DNA from: Campanula takesimana
Taxonomy: Eukaryota > Streptophyta > Magnoliopsida > Asterales > Campanulaceae
Direction of reading: 5' to 3'
NCBI GenBank assembly: GCA_026119855.1
Contig: JAOWBW010002489.1
Coordinates: 1 to 64,000 of the forward strand
Length of the DNA: 64,000 nt
Part shown: positions 43,728 to 56,034 of the stretch, one piece after another
How positions within the stretch are numbered: the stretch's first letter is position 1
How the letters are laid out: every line of letters begins with the position of its first letter
Position numbers and translations under genes: made by a program
The notes under the pieces: model-generated
Database searches by the model: none
The model's input: only the letters and a program-made list of their open reading frames with translations
What the model was told of the DNA's origin: nothing

Positions 43728-43918
43728 TGTTGGGGTGTCAACTCAAGTCCCACATCGGCAATTGAATGAAGAATTGCCTAGTATATAAAGGTGTCCATAC
43801 ACTCCATTAGTATGAGGCCTTTTGGGAGATAACCCAAAAACAAATCCGTGCGGGCTAGGCCCAAAGCGGACAATATCATACTAATGTGGAGTGGTGGGGG
43901 TGGTCGCGTTCCCACCAT
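43728..43918 (+). repeat. TRIM LTR 3
   Basis: 191 bp; terminal CA retained as TCCCACCA, followed by TATAT. Confidence 0.85.
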
Positions 43919-43923
43919 ATATA

Positions 43924-44182
43924 ACATTTCTTTAGAGGGAAAATCTAAGCATGCCATTAATTTCCCTTGTATCAAGAAAATCCACAAGATTTGATGGCAA
44001 TATCAATAACAAAATCACTTGTTCCAACAACAAAAATGCTGTGCTTGTCGACACACACATAAGATCTGATATAGAGCGACCTGTTTTAATGTCAAGAAAG
44101 ACCTGTTTGGTAATGAAAGTCTAAGCTTTGAATCATCATTGAGCCCCAAAAGGTCAATGTTAGGCTTTAATCTATAAAATAC
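43924..44182. other. Unassigned sequence between TRIM and MITE
   Basis: AT-rich, no ORF or repeat that I recognise. Confidence 0.4.
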
Positions 44183-44184
44183 TA

Positions 44185-44449
44185 CTCCCTCCCTTTCTGA
44201 TAAGTGTCCACCTATTCATTTGTACGGGAATTAAAAAATTGTAAAAGTGATATATGTGTTGTGAGTATGAAAATTAAGGTAGGTTAGGTAGGAAATAGTA
44301 AGTTGATTGGTGTTGTGAGTGTAAAAGAAAAGTAGGAGAGAAAATGAGTGAGAGGAATGGTAAAGATTCTTTGCCATTTTAAAAAGTGGACACTTACATT
44401 GAGACAAACTAAAAAGGAAAGGTGCACATTTACTTTGGGACGGAGGGAG
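44185..44449. mobile_element. Stowaway/mariner-type MITE (265 bp)
   Basis: Ends CTCCCTCC...GGAGGGAG, flanked by TA on both sides (44183-44184 and 44450-44451). Subterminal AAGTGTCCAC and GTGGACACTT extend the inverted repeat. No coding capacity. Confidence 0.75.
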
Positions 44450-44451
44450 TA

Positions 44452-44713
44452 TTAAATACATGGTACGTGCATAATAAAAGAAATATAATCTATTTTATAT
44501 ATAATTCTTAATATTACATTTAGATGTACTATCAATCCAAGCATTACACATGATGTATCATAATATGTAATTCATGATAATATAAAATTTAATTGCACTT
44601 TGATTTTTATTTTCCTTTTTAGAGAGCCGACAAGGTATATTCTTGGGGGATTTAATTCTCGTTTCAACCGTCATTAAACGAGCAATGTTGCTGGCAAAAA
44701 TTTTGTCATAAAA
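44452..44713. other. Unassigned AT-rich sequence left of element D
   Basis: Nothing recognisable. Ends with the TTTGG duplication of D (44714-44718). Confidence 0.4.
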
Positions 44714-44718
44714 TTTGG

Positions 44719-45405
44719 TGAACGACATGACCCAACGTGGTCATTGGGTACCAAGGCCTTTGGGCCCATACACCATAAGGGTCCATACATTACAAGCAGC
44801 CCATTCTCCAATGGGCCAACATCATAGTGCCGAGCAGGAAAAACTTGCCTAGGCCGAGATGCATATCGCCCATGCCGAGATGGTTATCAAGCGCTCCACA
44901 CCGACCGGCCTTTGTGACACGGTCGACATAGTCAAGCGAGCCGACTTTCTACAGATACACTCCTATCAGGAGTCCTCCTTGAGAGTTAGACTACAACTCA
45001 GAATGCATGGATCCTTATCCGAGCAAGGAGATTCCTATTCATTTAAGCGGGAATTACACTCATCCTAATCAGGAACCTTATCTCTAAGGAGCATGAGTCC
45101 CATTGCATCACCGGTTCCCTGACTTCTCTAACAAGTCAGGACTCTTTCATCCTTGCCTATAAAAAACAGGTCCTCTACAACAGAAAGGAGGTAATGAAAT
45201 TCTTTGGCTCCATCCTGGTCAATTGATTTCTCTTGTGTTATCATACAAACCATATCCTTATTCTCACACCGGAGGGCCTTCGCCGGTGAAGCCCCGGTGT
45301 AGTTTACGTTTGTTTCGTGTGTGTAGCTCCGGCCATCAAGAACTGTCGCTGGGATTATCCGAACCGCTAGACGAAGGCTGATCCAACCAGATTTTGGCAT
45401 CATCA
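44719..45405 (+). repeat. Element D 5' LTR
   Basis: Starts TGAACGACATGACCC and ends GGCATCATCA. TATA-like CCTATAAAAAAC at about 45157-45168. Confidence 0.92.
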
Positions 45406-45406
45406 G

Positions 45407-45425
45407 TTTGGTTCCATTGCCGGGA
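45407..45425 (+). other. Primer binding site of element D
   Basis: TTTGGTTCCATTGCCGGGA, directly after the LTR; a variant of the site common in Tat/Athila-type elements. Confidence 0.65.
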
Positions 45426-45464
45426 AACCGATTGGTCAGTTCTTTAGCCAGATAATTCCAGACC

Positions 45465-47170
45465 ATGGCCGGAGAATTGGTTGATGGGCAAGAAGCCAGC
45501 CCTTCAAAAGAAACTGCAAGAGATGCACCGCCCCCAGAAAACACGAACGCTGCTGCACAAAATCAGAGGCTCCCACCTACAACACCTGCACAAGGGGAGG
45601 AATGCATACCCGTTCAAAGGGGCCGGCCCCCAATGTTGTTAACCAATATGGGCGCCGCCGACGGACATGATCCCGAAACAATGGAGCAGGACCATCACAG
45701 CCGCTGCCATTGGGCAAGAGAACATTGCTTCAACAAAATGTTCAAACACTCCAACAGTTGGCCGACGCACAGGGGGCTCTGTTAGAACTTGACCCCGAAA
45801 ACTCCTTGGCTAACCTGCTCCAGCCGTCTGGAACGAGGGGGACAAATCTGGATGATAGAGCAAGCATAAGGGAGCCCCTATAAAATCATAGACGGGATGC
45901 GCCTCCCAGGAGCCGTGCAAGTCGCCAAGACGGACGGCTAGGAAGACTCAATATCGATGGGGACCTGAGAGACCACATTAATCGCCGCCGGGGAGAACAA
46001 GAAGATGAATCCCCAAGAGTGGAAATTGTAGAGGAAAGACGTCGTGGGGACGCCCGACGTCATTCACCTCCCAGGCAGGATCCACTAAGGCGCACACCAC
46101 CCCGGCAGGATCCACCAAAGCGCACACCACCCCAGCAGGATCCACCCGGCACACTCCACCTCGCCGTACTCCTTCAAGGCATCGTCTCGAACCAAACCAA
46201 GGTGAAAGGATCGACAACATTGAGATGATGAATCAGGGGCACAGGAGACCCAATAATGACTACGATGCTATGCGCCCTTTCGCGCAGAGGATTAAGGATG
46301 CACCACCTAATCCACAGTTAAAGCTTCCACACCTAGACAAATACTCCGGCAACGCCGATGCTCTGGATCACGTCCAAGCCTTTGAGGCCACCATGGCCCT
46401 AGTATCAAATCAAGACGACGTACTGTGCAAGGCCTTTGCAAGTACTTTAACAAAGGCAGCTCGGTCCTGATTCATGGACCTTGAGTAAAGCAGCATCAAT
46501 TCCTTTGCCAAGTTGAAATCACAATTTTTGGAGTATTTTGCTACCGCTGGGGCGAGGAAGAAAAGATTGTCTGACCTAGCCAACATGGTCCAGAGCAAAA
46601 ACGAGTCGACTCTAAGCTTCTACAACTGGTTTAGGGACCTTGCCGACTCAATAGAAGAACTCCTGACCGACAGGGAGATCATTGTATGCTTCACGAATGG
46701 TCACATGTCAGAGCAGTTAACTTATGAACTGTCGGTCAGAGAGCCCCTCACAAAGGCCGACTTGTACCACGTTGCTTACGCCACGGCCATTGCAGAGGAG
46801 AAGAAAAAGATGTTATATGGTCATAAGGAACGGGACCGAGATCATGACAAGTCGCATAACGGGAACTCGTCCCAGGGGAACAACGGGGGAAACGACAAAG
46901 GCAAGAATAGGACCAGGGGGACCAAGACATTCACCACATTCAATAAACCGATCTCTGAGATCATGAATCTGGTGGATCTCCCCAACCCCAAGCCTCTAAA
47001 AGACAACCCGAAATACCCGAAGGATACCATAAAGTATTGCTCCTATCACAAAGATAACGGCCACGACACCGAGAACTGTTTTGCTCTGAAGAAGATTCTA
47101 CAGAAATGGGCCGATCAAGGCAAGCTCAATCAGTTCATGGCCAAGGACAATAAACGCCCAAGGGAAGAAG
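45465..47170 (+). pseudogene. Element D gag
   Basis: Likely start at 45465 (MAGELVDGQEASP). The N-terminal half is frameshifted near 45690-45780, and the proline-rich segment has a 27-28-bp unit repeated three times (46072-46155). The capsid-like domain begins at PPNPQLKLPHLDKYSGNAD (about 46300) and has TGA at 46468 (for Trp) and TAA near 46487, then is open from 46513. The CCHC-like KYCSYHKDNGHDTENC is at about 47034-47080. Gag would assemble particles and bind RNA. Confidence 0.8.
46072..46155 (+). repeat. Triplicated 27-bp repeat within D gag
   Basis: CAGGATCCACYAARGCGCACACC-like units, slightly diverged; codes for RRTPPRQDPPK-like proline-rich repeats. Confidence 0.7.
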
Positions 47171-47994
47171 ACAAAAACAATGATCAGGTAGACAGGCCAC
47201 CTCGGGCCAGGTTGATAGGCGTGATCAGAGAGGAAATTCCATCAAACAAGAAACTCAAGGAGCAAATTTACGAGCTAAGTAAAGTCTTCCACATCCCTCC
47301 TTGGATCCATGAGAGGGAGGAAGTGATTAGTTTTTCTCCGAATGAGTTGGCGGGAAACCGTGCGATGAGAGAACAACCATTGGTCATTACAGGCCGCATT
47401 GATAATTGCGAGTCAGACAGGCTCCTCATAAACTCCGGAACGGCCAAGGATGTGCTATACTATCACACTTTTAAAGAGATGGAACTTCCTGATACAATGC
47501 TGACCCCATATAATGGAAGGCTTGAAGGGTTCACTAATCATAAGGCCGATGCCAAAGGAACCGTCGACTTACTCTTGGAAGTCGGCACTCATCCCTACGA
47601 AACCTCGGCCACGGTCACCTTCATAGTCATGGATCTGGACAGTGATTACCATGCTATCCTAGGTGCACCCAGTCAAGGAAAGTTGGGTCTGGTTGCCTCT
47701 CTCCCCCACCAAAGGGTGAAGTTCCCCACCCTGGCTGGAATTGGGTGCGTCCCAGGCTCGCCTAGAGATTTTTTGGAACATGTGATGAAGTCCAGGAAAG
47801 CAAAGGCCAAGATGGATATTGATACTCCAGATAAAAGAATCACGGTTTTAAAATCAACCACGGTTACAACCTCGACGCCACATATTGATGTTATATTGGC
47901 GGCTGTCGACGATGAACCTGAAGAGTGGGTTATTCCTGACAACGACGTCCCAACTAAGGCTGAGGTTACTTATGGCTTAGACGGCTTCGGCTGA
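47171..47994 (+). pseudogene. Element D protease
   Basis: In the same open frame as the C-terminal gag (46513-47994). The active-site segment reads LLINSGTAKDVLYY at about 47421-47462: the catalytic Asp of D-S-G is Asn, a GAC-to-AAC change that should abolish activity. The flap region and the later YHAILGAPSQGKLG (about 47648-47690) are well preserved. The frame ends at a TGA at 47992, where the pol frame starts seven bases later. Confidence 0.8.
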
Positions 47995-48000
47995 ATCTCG

Positions 48001-50519
48001 ATGAACACAGCTTCGGACGAGCTGAGTAATTTGGCTCTCGCCATCGTCCCAAGCTCGGGGGCCACACAGCCGACTGACATGGAAACCGAGATCGAGAAAC
48101 TGTTAGACATGGAAAACCTAAGTTTGGAAGGGGAGGACAAGGAGAAGGTCAAGCAAATCATTGTCGAGACCCTAGAGTTCAGAGACGGCCCCGAACTTAA
48201 ACCTGTGGATCAGTTAGATGAGGTCGTCATCAACCCAAACTATCCAGATCAGAAAATCAAGCTTGGGAAGCAACTCTCCCAACAAGAACGAGAAGAGCTC
48301 ATCTCCCTACTCCAAAACCACTTGGACGTATTTGCCTGGAAAGTAGATGACATGGTGGGAATAAAGGAAGCCGTCGCTCTCCACAAACTGGAGGTCGACA
48401 AGTTCTTCAAACCGGTCAAGCAGCAAGACGAGTCTTCTCTACCGACAAGGAAAAAGCAATTAGGACCGAGGTTGACAAACTCCTCAAAGCCGGCATCATA
48501 AGAGAAGCAACATACCCCGAGTGGCTTGCCAACGTCGTCATGGTAAAGAAACATAATGGCAAGTGGAGGATGTGCGTGGACTTTACGGACCTGAACAAGG
48601 CCTGTCCCAAAGATAGCTATCCCCTCCCCAGGATTGACAAGCTCGTAGACTCTATCGCCGGCCATCAAACCCTCAGTTTCTTGGACGCCTACTCTGGCTA
48701 CTACCAAGTCAAAATGGCCGAGGACGACATAGAGAGGACGGCTTTTCAAGCTGCAGGCGGCATATACTGCTATGTCATGATGCCTTTTGGCCTAAAGAAT
48801 GCAGGAGCCACGTATCAGAGGATGGTGAACAAGGTCTTCAAATCTCAGATAGGCCGGAATATGGAGGCCTACATTGACGGCATGGTGATCAAGACTAATA
48901 TCGGCAGCCATGAACCAGATCTGAAAGAGACCATTGACAACTTGAAAGCTAACGATATGAAGCTCAACCCTAGCAAGTGCGTCTTCGGGGTTACCGCGGG
49001 TAAGTTTCTAGGTTTCATGGTTTCTCAGCGAGGCATCGAGACTAATCCAGAAAAGATCCAAGCCTTGATTGACATGAAGGAGCCGATTTGTATCAAAGAG
49101 GTTCAAAGGTTGAACGGGAGAGTAGCGGCACTTATTAGGTTTATCGCCAAATCGGCAGAAAAATCCCTCCCCTTTTTCAAAGCCCTGAAGGGAACGAAAG
49201 ATTTTGTTTGGACGCCTGAGTGCTCGACCTCGTTCCAGCAACTGAAAGACTACCTCGGCTGTCCACCTCTACTCAGCAGCCCGGTTATGGGAGAGACATT
49301 GTACGTCTTCTTAGCAGCGACCGATCGAGCCGTAGCAGCTGTACTCGTTAGAGAAGAAGGCGGCATCCAGAAGCCGGTCTACTACGTCAGCAAGGCATTA
49401 TCAGACACCGAGAGTAGGTACTTTAATGCCGAGAAAATTGCTTATGCCTTGGTAATTACGGTCAGAAAACTACGAGCCTACTTCTCGGCTCATCCAATCA
49501 CGGTCTACACCTACGCTCGTCTTAGAAAAATACTTCACAAGATGGACAGCTCAGGACGCCTACTTAACTGGTCGATCGAACTGACCGAATTCGACATAAC
49601 CTACAAGCTGAGGAAGACTCTTCTGGCCCAACCTCTTGCCGACTTCTTGGTCGAGACCGCCTTCACAAGTGAACATACGCCGACCACCCGAAAGAGGAAG
49701 TCCCCTATTGATAGAGAGCCCTTGGAAGAGTTACCTCCCAACTGTTGGGTCTTATACACCGACGGGTCAACTACCCAAGGTAGAAGCGGCGCCGGAGTCT
49801 ACTTGACTAGCCCTGCCGGTGAGCATGTTGCACGTGATTTTATCAGGTTCAAGTTCCCTGCCTCAAATAATCAAGCTGAATATGAAGCCCTAATCCTGGG
49901 ACTAGAAAGAGCCAAGTTCTTTAGTGCAACGAGATTGGTAGCATACAGCGACTCCCAACTGGTGGTGAATCAAGTTAAAGGGGAATACAACACCGAAAAC
50001 CACATGCTGACCAAGTACAAAGATCTCGTCCTAAACCTGACCAAGAACTTTGAGTTCTGGGATATACGGCAAGTTGGTAGAGAATACAACCTGGAAGCTG
50101 ACCTGCTTTCAAAGATGGCAACAGCTGAAGACTCGGATCCCCTAATCATTTATGCCGACCAGCCTGCTTATGAAAGACTGGAGATCTTGCTCCTGGATGA
50201 CGAGGAAAGGACATGGATCGATAACTACAAAGACTACTTGGAGAAGGGAAAGCTTCCTGAAGGCGAGTTAGAGGCCAAGTTGATAAAAAAGAAGACAGCA
50301 AGATACATAGTCTGGAACGGCATCCTGTACAGAAGGTCATTCTCCAGACCCCTCCTTAGATGTGTTGCGCCAAAAAGCACCGAGAAACTCCTCGCCGAAG
50401 TACATGGGGGAGTCTGTGGGGGACACCCGGGGGCCAGAACCCTTGCCGACAAGATCATCACACTTGGATACTATTGGCCAAATATAAGGGAGGATGCCCA
50501 AGCCTATGTAAAGAAGTGA
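48001..50519 (+). pseudogene. Element D reverse transcriptase, RNase H and integrase N terminus
   Basis: A linker with LLQNHLDVFAWKVDDMVGI (about 48300-48362) is open to 48501 and frameshifted near 48415. RT then runs from 48540 for 659 codons: CVDFTDLNKACPK, FGLKNAGATYQR, and a polymerase box reading YIDG instead of YIDD (about 48870), which removes a catalytic Asp. RNase H shows LYTDGSTTQGRSGAG (about 49754), EYEALILGLE and YSDSQLVV. The integrase zinc-finger start (GGHPGARTLADKI, GYYWPNI) is at 50420-50500. One missing base at about 50518 ends the frame before the Cys pair. Confidence 0.88.
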
Positions 50520-51446
50520 CAAATGTCAACGCTACTCCGACTTACCCAAAGTACCTGCCGTAGAGCAAAGCTTGGTCATACCGACATGGCCATTCGACAT
50601 ATGGGGAGTCAACATCATTGGACCGTTCCCATTAGCCAAAGGGAGCAACAAATATGTAATTGTGGCAGTCGATTACTTCACCAAGTGGGTAGAGGCAAAA
50701 CCACTAGCAAAGATCACTGAAGAGAACGCCATCAATTTTATCCATGATTACATATGGTGTCGCTTTGGCGTGCCCCACATTATAGTGACAGACAACGGCC
50801 TACAATTCTCTAATGCTTTCACCGAGGAGATGAATAGGTTGGGAGTCAAGCACAAGAAGTCATCAGTCAGCCACCCTCAAGGCAATGGACAAGCCGAGGC
50901 CGCCAACAAACTTGTCTTAAGAGCACTCACCAAGAACTTAGAAGGCAGTCAAAGAAAGTGGCTGGACGAACTCCCCCTAGCTTGGCCGTCCGTACAACCA
51001 CTCGGGGGCCAACTGGGGAGACACCCTTTGCTATGACTTACGGTTCAGAAGCAATGGCACCAGCCGAGATGGCCTTGCCGACTTTCAGAGTAACCAACTA
51101 TGACGAGGTCGTTAATGAATACAACCGACTACTGGACCTGGACCTGGACCTAGTCGACGAAAAAAGGCTAGCTGCCCAACTCAGAATGATCAATTACAAG
51201 CAAAGAACCAAGGCCTACCATGACAGCAAAGTGAAAAAGAGAACCTTTGAAGTCGGTGACTGGGTACTCAGAAAAATTGAGTCGACACACTTGAAGGCAC
51301 AACAGAATAAGCTCTCGCCAAACTGGGAAGGCCCTTACATCATCACCCACATTATACGGGAAGGGACCTACATCCTCAAAACTCCGGAAGGAAAAGAGCT
51401 TAAACACCCATGGCATTCCGAGCACTTGAGAAAGTACTATCAGTAG
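50520..51446 (+). pseudogene. Element D integrase core and C terminus
   Basis: VDYFTKWVEAKPL (about 50668), TDNGLQF (about 50788) and GQAEAANK with the catalytic Glu (about 50890) are all present from 50572 on. A frame change near 50980 leads into the last piece (50958-51446) with MTYGSEAM..., VGDWVLRKI and NWEGPYIIT, ending HLRKYYQ. Only one or two indels separate this from an intact integrase. Confidence 0.85.
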
Positions 51447-51611
51447 CACCTCGGTTAGCTATTTATTCTTTTTATCAGATTTTCGGTCTTAGATTCTATA
51501 TCTAGTTGTTTCTTAGTTTGATTTCATCAATAAAATTTCCTTTATTTTATTTACATCAAGCTTTGATTATAGTACATAACACGGTCTTAACGTTATTTAC
51601 AATGCCGAGAT

Positions 51612-51762
51612 TACCTAACGAAGTCGATGAGCACACTTAAAGCATGACTTCTAAAGCCTAGTTTCAATAACTAGCACCCTAACGAAGTTGACGAGCACAC
51701 TTATGCATAACTTCTAAAGCCTAGTTCTAACAACTAGCACATAAGACGACTTGATCTGGTCC
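51612..51762 (+). repeat. Duplicated 75-bp unit with hairpin after D integrase
   Basis: Two copies of CTAACGAAGT-GA-GAGCACACTTA...ACTTCTAAAGCCTAGTT (about 51616 and 51690). Each contains a CTAGTT/AACTAG hairpin. They lie between integrase and the antisense gene. Confidence 0.65.
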
Positions 51763-52248
51763 TAACGGTTAGACTCAAATTTGGATAGTAAACTCCCGAC
51801 GATTTGAAACTAATCTCGAATGCTAGTTCTCTCGCGTATCAAAACCGAGCACTAGATGTTCGTCAGAGCTCAACAGTAGACCACCTCGGCCTGAACATAT
51901 AATCCTATGTCGGATTTCTGATCCCGGCTCATTACGGTCCAGCCCCAAAGAGGCATGGCGGACTAAACAATGACGAGATCATCGACGTAATTAAACAACG
52001 GTCAAGACAAATGCGGGTTTTATACCAATATTTTAATATACTTACAAAGATAGTGTTTACGTCCCCGCCAGACAAAGATCTGGCCCGAGGCATATAAATA
52101 CTTAAGAAAACATGAAAAGTAAATTGTCTTCGCCACACAGCGGCTTACAAAGCAAGAATAAATTGTTTCAGCCAAAAACCGGCCAAACACAAGATTGCAT
52201 TGTATCTGGTTAACAAGTCTTTCAGGCAAACCTACCAACGGGAGGAAA

Positions 52249-54997
52249 TCATGGCTCTGGCTCTTCATCGTCTTCCTCCTCACCCAGACTCAGCTCTTCA
52301 CGGAAACGTTCTACAAGAGCATGGAAGTTATTTGGGTCCTCTGGGGGAGCAGTCCATGGAGCCCTGTTGTTCTCCTTATCATCCTGGGCTATCAACTTCA
52401 AGGATTGAGCAGAATAGGGGACCAAGGAGTGAGCGGCGCGAGCTTCAACACTGTAGGCATCACTAAGGAGAAAACGAGCCCATTTCTCCAGTGGCACGTC
52501 GACATCAGGATCAATTTGGATTGGCGAACGGCGTGTGTAATGCCATCAATATAAGTAGAAGTGACCTGTTCAGCTATGATCTTTGGCATCTCGTTTCTCT
52601 TGAACAACGCCACCGCCATCCTCTCCTTTGCCGGGATGCTCTCTTCTAATTGATTATACCGAGCTTCACCAGCTTCCTTCTCCTTTGACAACAACTCGGC
52701 TCTCTCTTTCACCTGGTAAATCTCCCCCTTCAGCTGGATGATCTCGGCATTAAGAGATTCACTCTCCTTCAAAGCGGCATCCAAGATCCCATTCTTCTCC
52801 GCGAGGAGGGCTTGAGATTCATCCTTGTATCTATTAGCCAATTGAACTGCTCGGCCGGTGCTAGCTCGAGCGTGAACCTCCTTAGCCACCGGCTCGTCCC
52901 CCTCCTTGGTAACCTCGGACCACTGCCTGGCCTCATATTCGGCAATGGTGGCAAGCTACATGAAAGAAACACTCAATAAACGATATGATTGGGCTAAATT
53001 AAACGGGCAAAATTAAGACTTTACCTCAGAGATTATGAGGCCTTTTTGCTCGGCCAAATGACCACAAGTGTAGGGAGTAGAAGACAGGGCATTCAAAAAG
53101 TCGGAATCAAGGGCTCAACTCAAAACCGATCGGCCCAAGCGAATCATTGGCCCAGATCTGGCAGTTAGCTCCAGCTTCCGCAAAGGGGTAAAATTGGAAA
53201 ATTCTCGACACAAAGCATCAATCTCTTCAGGAGACAAGGTTGAGGCAGGAGGATCTACCGACTGGCGCTTGGAAGGCGGCTCTTCAGGAGTTTCACCTGT
53301 CATGTCTCGGCTTCTCTTTTGACGAGGCGTCCCTAGACTCGACATCGTCATCATCGGCCTGGCTTCGGTCAACATCCCCGATAGGCGTTTCAACATCGGC
53401 ATCACCTCCTGCTTGGGGGTTGACCCCGCCGACATCACTGGTAGTGAGGGGGCCGGCCTCTTTTCCATGCAATACCTCCTACCGAGACACCATGTCGGCA
53501 TGTCTCTTAATGCGACCGGAGACCTTGGAATTTATCCTCTTCTTCTCCAGCAACTTGTTGGGATCCATAGCGTACATCTCATCCAGCTCGCTTTCCTCCT
53601 CCATTGTTAAATCTGCCAAAAACAAAAACCCAGGTCAAAGCTCGTATGAATGAAGGATGAAAGATGGAAGATGAACAGACTAAAGATAGAGAATATACAT
53701 CCAACAATCCCCTTGATTTTCAGACACCTCTCGTTCTGAGTCTTGCAAACTATGCAGTCTTTATAAAACACAAACCCCGGATGCACGACCCAATCAGGAA
53801 ACCTACACCCCCTACTGACAGGCACCATCACCTCCACTCCATTCCAGGGGCCCGCCATAATCCCCGCCTACACATAGTAAGCCTGATTATGCTCTAAGGC
53901 AGCCCATTCCATCTGTTGAACCGAGGCAAACTCAGTCAATCTCTGCAGCAAGGCATCGCTCCACGGAGCCTTATAACAAGTGGCAGGTGCCCGGGGTTTT
54001 CACTTGGGGACCGAAAATTCCCAACCAAGGCGGCTTTCAACCTTGATGACATGATTGTTCTACCCCGAGACTTTACTTACAGATGAAGATATGGGGGCGA
54101 TAATTTTGGGGCACCTCTGTTTGCTTCGGAGAGTTATGACGTAGGTCTTCTCATTAAAGCTCCCTTCAAAAAGTTGATAGAAGGTCCAAGGGCAGGGCTC
54201 AAAGCCTAGACTACGGCATAAAACGATGTATGAAGTCAAGTACTCACGACATTAGCTCCTAACATGGCGGGGGCCGCTCGCCAGTCTTCTAGGAATTCAG
54301 AGATGAAAGGGTCAAGTGGAAGACGGAGGCCCAACTCAAACTATTTATAGAAGAAAGCCATTTCGACGTGGTTTAGATAGAAGAAAGACCTCTCATCGCT
54401 GGTCTGTAAGGTTGAAGCCCGTTCGTATCTTAGCTCATAGTCGTCCCTCGAAATGCGATACTCATTATGAAGGCATTCGATCATGTCGTCCCCTGCCTTG
54501 GGCTGCCTCCGCTTGCCAGATGCAGTGGCTTTACCTTGACGAGATGACCGATGTCGACCCCGCCTTCCTTGGGGAACGTTGGAATCAAATCGATCCACAA
54601 TTCTGTCGGACGTGCTCTCCTCAGACATATCTGCAGAGGAAAGAAGGGAGTTAGCATCGGGAACCTGAACAGGAGACACAGCTACTCCCCCCGTACCTCC
54701 CACAGGTGCCGAGGAAAACACCTCGTCATTCAGCAATGTGTAGTTAGCATGAACATGATCCAAAAATTGGTCGAGGGAAGAAAAAACCGTTAGACTAGGG
54801 TTCGCCCCGTCTAAACGGTCGAACCGATGGCTATTTACCGGCCAGTCGACCTTACCCCTAAAGGACCTGTAGACGGCCATAGCCTTTTCAATTTTACTTA
54901 AAGCTACCAAAAACCATGGACCATCGGATCTCTTATACACTCTAAGAGTAACTTTGTGGAAACCCAGTAAAGAAGACGGCGTAATATTCAGAGGCAT
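52249..54997 (-). pseudogene. Antisense intron-containing gene of element D
   Basis: On the minus strand from ATG 54997 (MPLNITPSSLLGFHKVTLRVYK). A 218-codon first frame is followed by a segment with LRLPLDPFISEFLEDW (about 54330-54285), like the gypsy-type transposon domain seen in A. Further pieces are at 53858-53700 and 53501-53115, a long Glu/Lys-rich coiled coil (52889-52560) and an acidic C terminus (ends GEEEDDEEPEP at 52249). Likely introns: 53024-52956 (GT-AG, 69 bp, acceptor TTTCATGTAG) and one with acceptor TTTTTGGCAG just upstream of 53612. Several stops and a frame change near 52560 make it defective. Function unknown. Confidence 0.6.
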
Positions 54998-55230
54998 TTT
55001 AATGAAAAACTAGGGCAGAAAAGACAAAGGAGTTGAGAAGAGCAGAAAAGGTACCTAATTTGGAAGAATGACCAGAGAAATCGAATTGTATGACGATAAA
55101 ATCAAAGACGATCGGAGCAGAAGGGCGAAATCACGGACGAAAATGGCGGACTGTTGGGTTTCGCCGGAAGCACAGTCGGAGTCTATGAGAAGAAGATTGA
55201 GGGAGAGTGAAATTCAAAGTACATTTAGCA

Positions 55231-55242
55231 CTTATATATTTT
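55231..55242 (-). promoter_or_regulatory. TATA-like box of antisense gene in D
   Basis: Minus-strand AAAATATATAAGTGC, about 235 bp upstream of the ATG at 54997. The stretch between is CT-rich and could hold a 5' untranslated region with an intron start (TTAGGTACC). Confidence 0.45.
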
Positions 55243-55260
55243 GGGTACATGGATAATACC

Positions 55261-56034
55261 CAGATTTGACCCGGACTTGACCCGAAGTCCGTGAGTTGCA
55301 CGTGCTCTCATAAACCCCTCACATCCCATTTTAATGGGACACGATGGACCTGTCAATTTTGACACCACTCCCACCATTTGAATTGATGGGGAAAGATTGC
55401 TGACGTCATTCACTGACACACGCTATGATACCTGTACTTGCAAACAGCAGCGCAACACGTGGCATAATAACCCCGGTTTATATTATCTAGACAAACCGTG
55501 GCGAGGTCAGCATACGCCAGCTCACAACGTTCTTAAGCCGACATGTTTTAGCCGGCGACATCGGCATGACAATATCCTATAAGGAGTAGACTATTTGCCA
55601 ACATTATCAGACCGACATAATCGGTGGGAAAAAGATGAGATCTCCACCTCGTTTCCCAAATTGTTACTCAAACGACCACGTATGGTAGGCCGGCAGGGAA
55701 GGGCCTAGATGAAGCCGACTCATGCTGCCAAAAGACGAGGTACATGCATGAAAGGTGGACGAAATCATAACGACATCAACATGCCGACATGTTACCAAGA
55801 CGAATACTTTGCCAACAAAATTCGAGGTATTCTGCTTCAAAAATCATACAACTATGGTGGTTCAGACAAACACAAGCGCAGAATTCAACAAGTTTGAAAC
55901 AAGAGGCAAAAGGATCTCATTAAAACCAGTCAAACACGCCCTCCACAATGGGCCGGAGGGCTGGCCTGTATATTCATTCACAAAAAAAAAAAAAAAAAGA
56001 AAAGGGTTACTACTATCACTGGATCAACATGAAG
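55261..56034. other. Non-coding region between antisense genes of D
   Basis: Contains GACATCGGCATGACA-like words rich in CCGACAT, and a run of 18 A (55982-55999). No ORF that I trust. Confidence 0.45.

Larger units (their letters stand above)
42939..43918 (+). mobile_element. TRIM element with three LTRs and two interiors
   Basis: Three LTR-like repeats of about 190 bp (42939-43128, 43334-43522, 43728-43918) start TGTTGGGGTGTCAA or a variant and end TCCCAACA (TCCCACCA in the third). After the first and second comes TGGTATCAGAGCCC (43131 and 43525), the Met primer site, and before the second and third a GAGGGGAGGTT-type polypurine tract. No coding capacity and no 5S rRNA-like sequence, so not Cassandra. 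TATAT flanks both ends. The LTR-interior-LTR-interior-LTR form suggests recombination between copies. Confidence 0.85.

Noticed and set aside
42939..43918. Cassandra-type TRIM with 5S rRNA promoter
   Set aside because: The LTRs contain a TATA-like box but no 5S-like A box/C box sequence.
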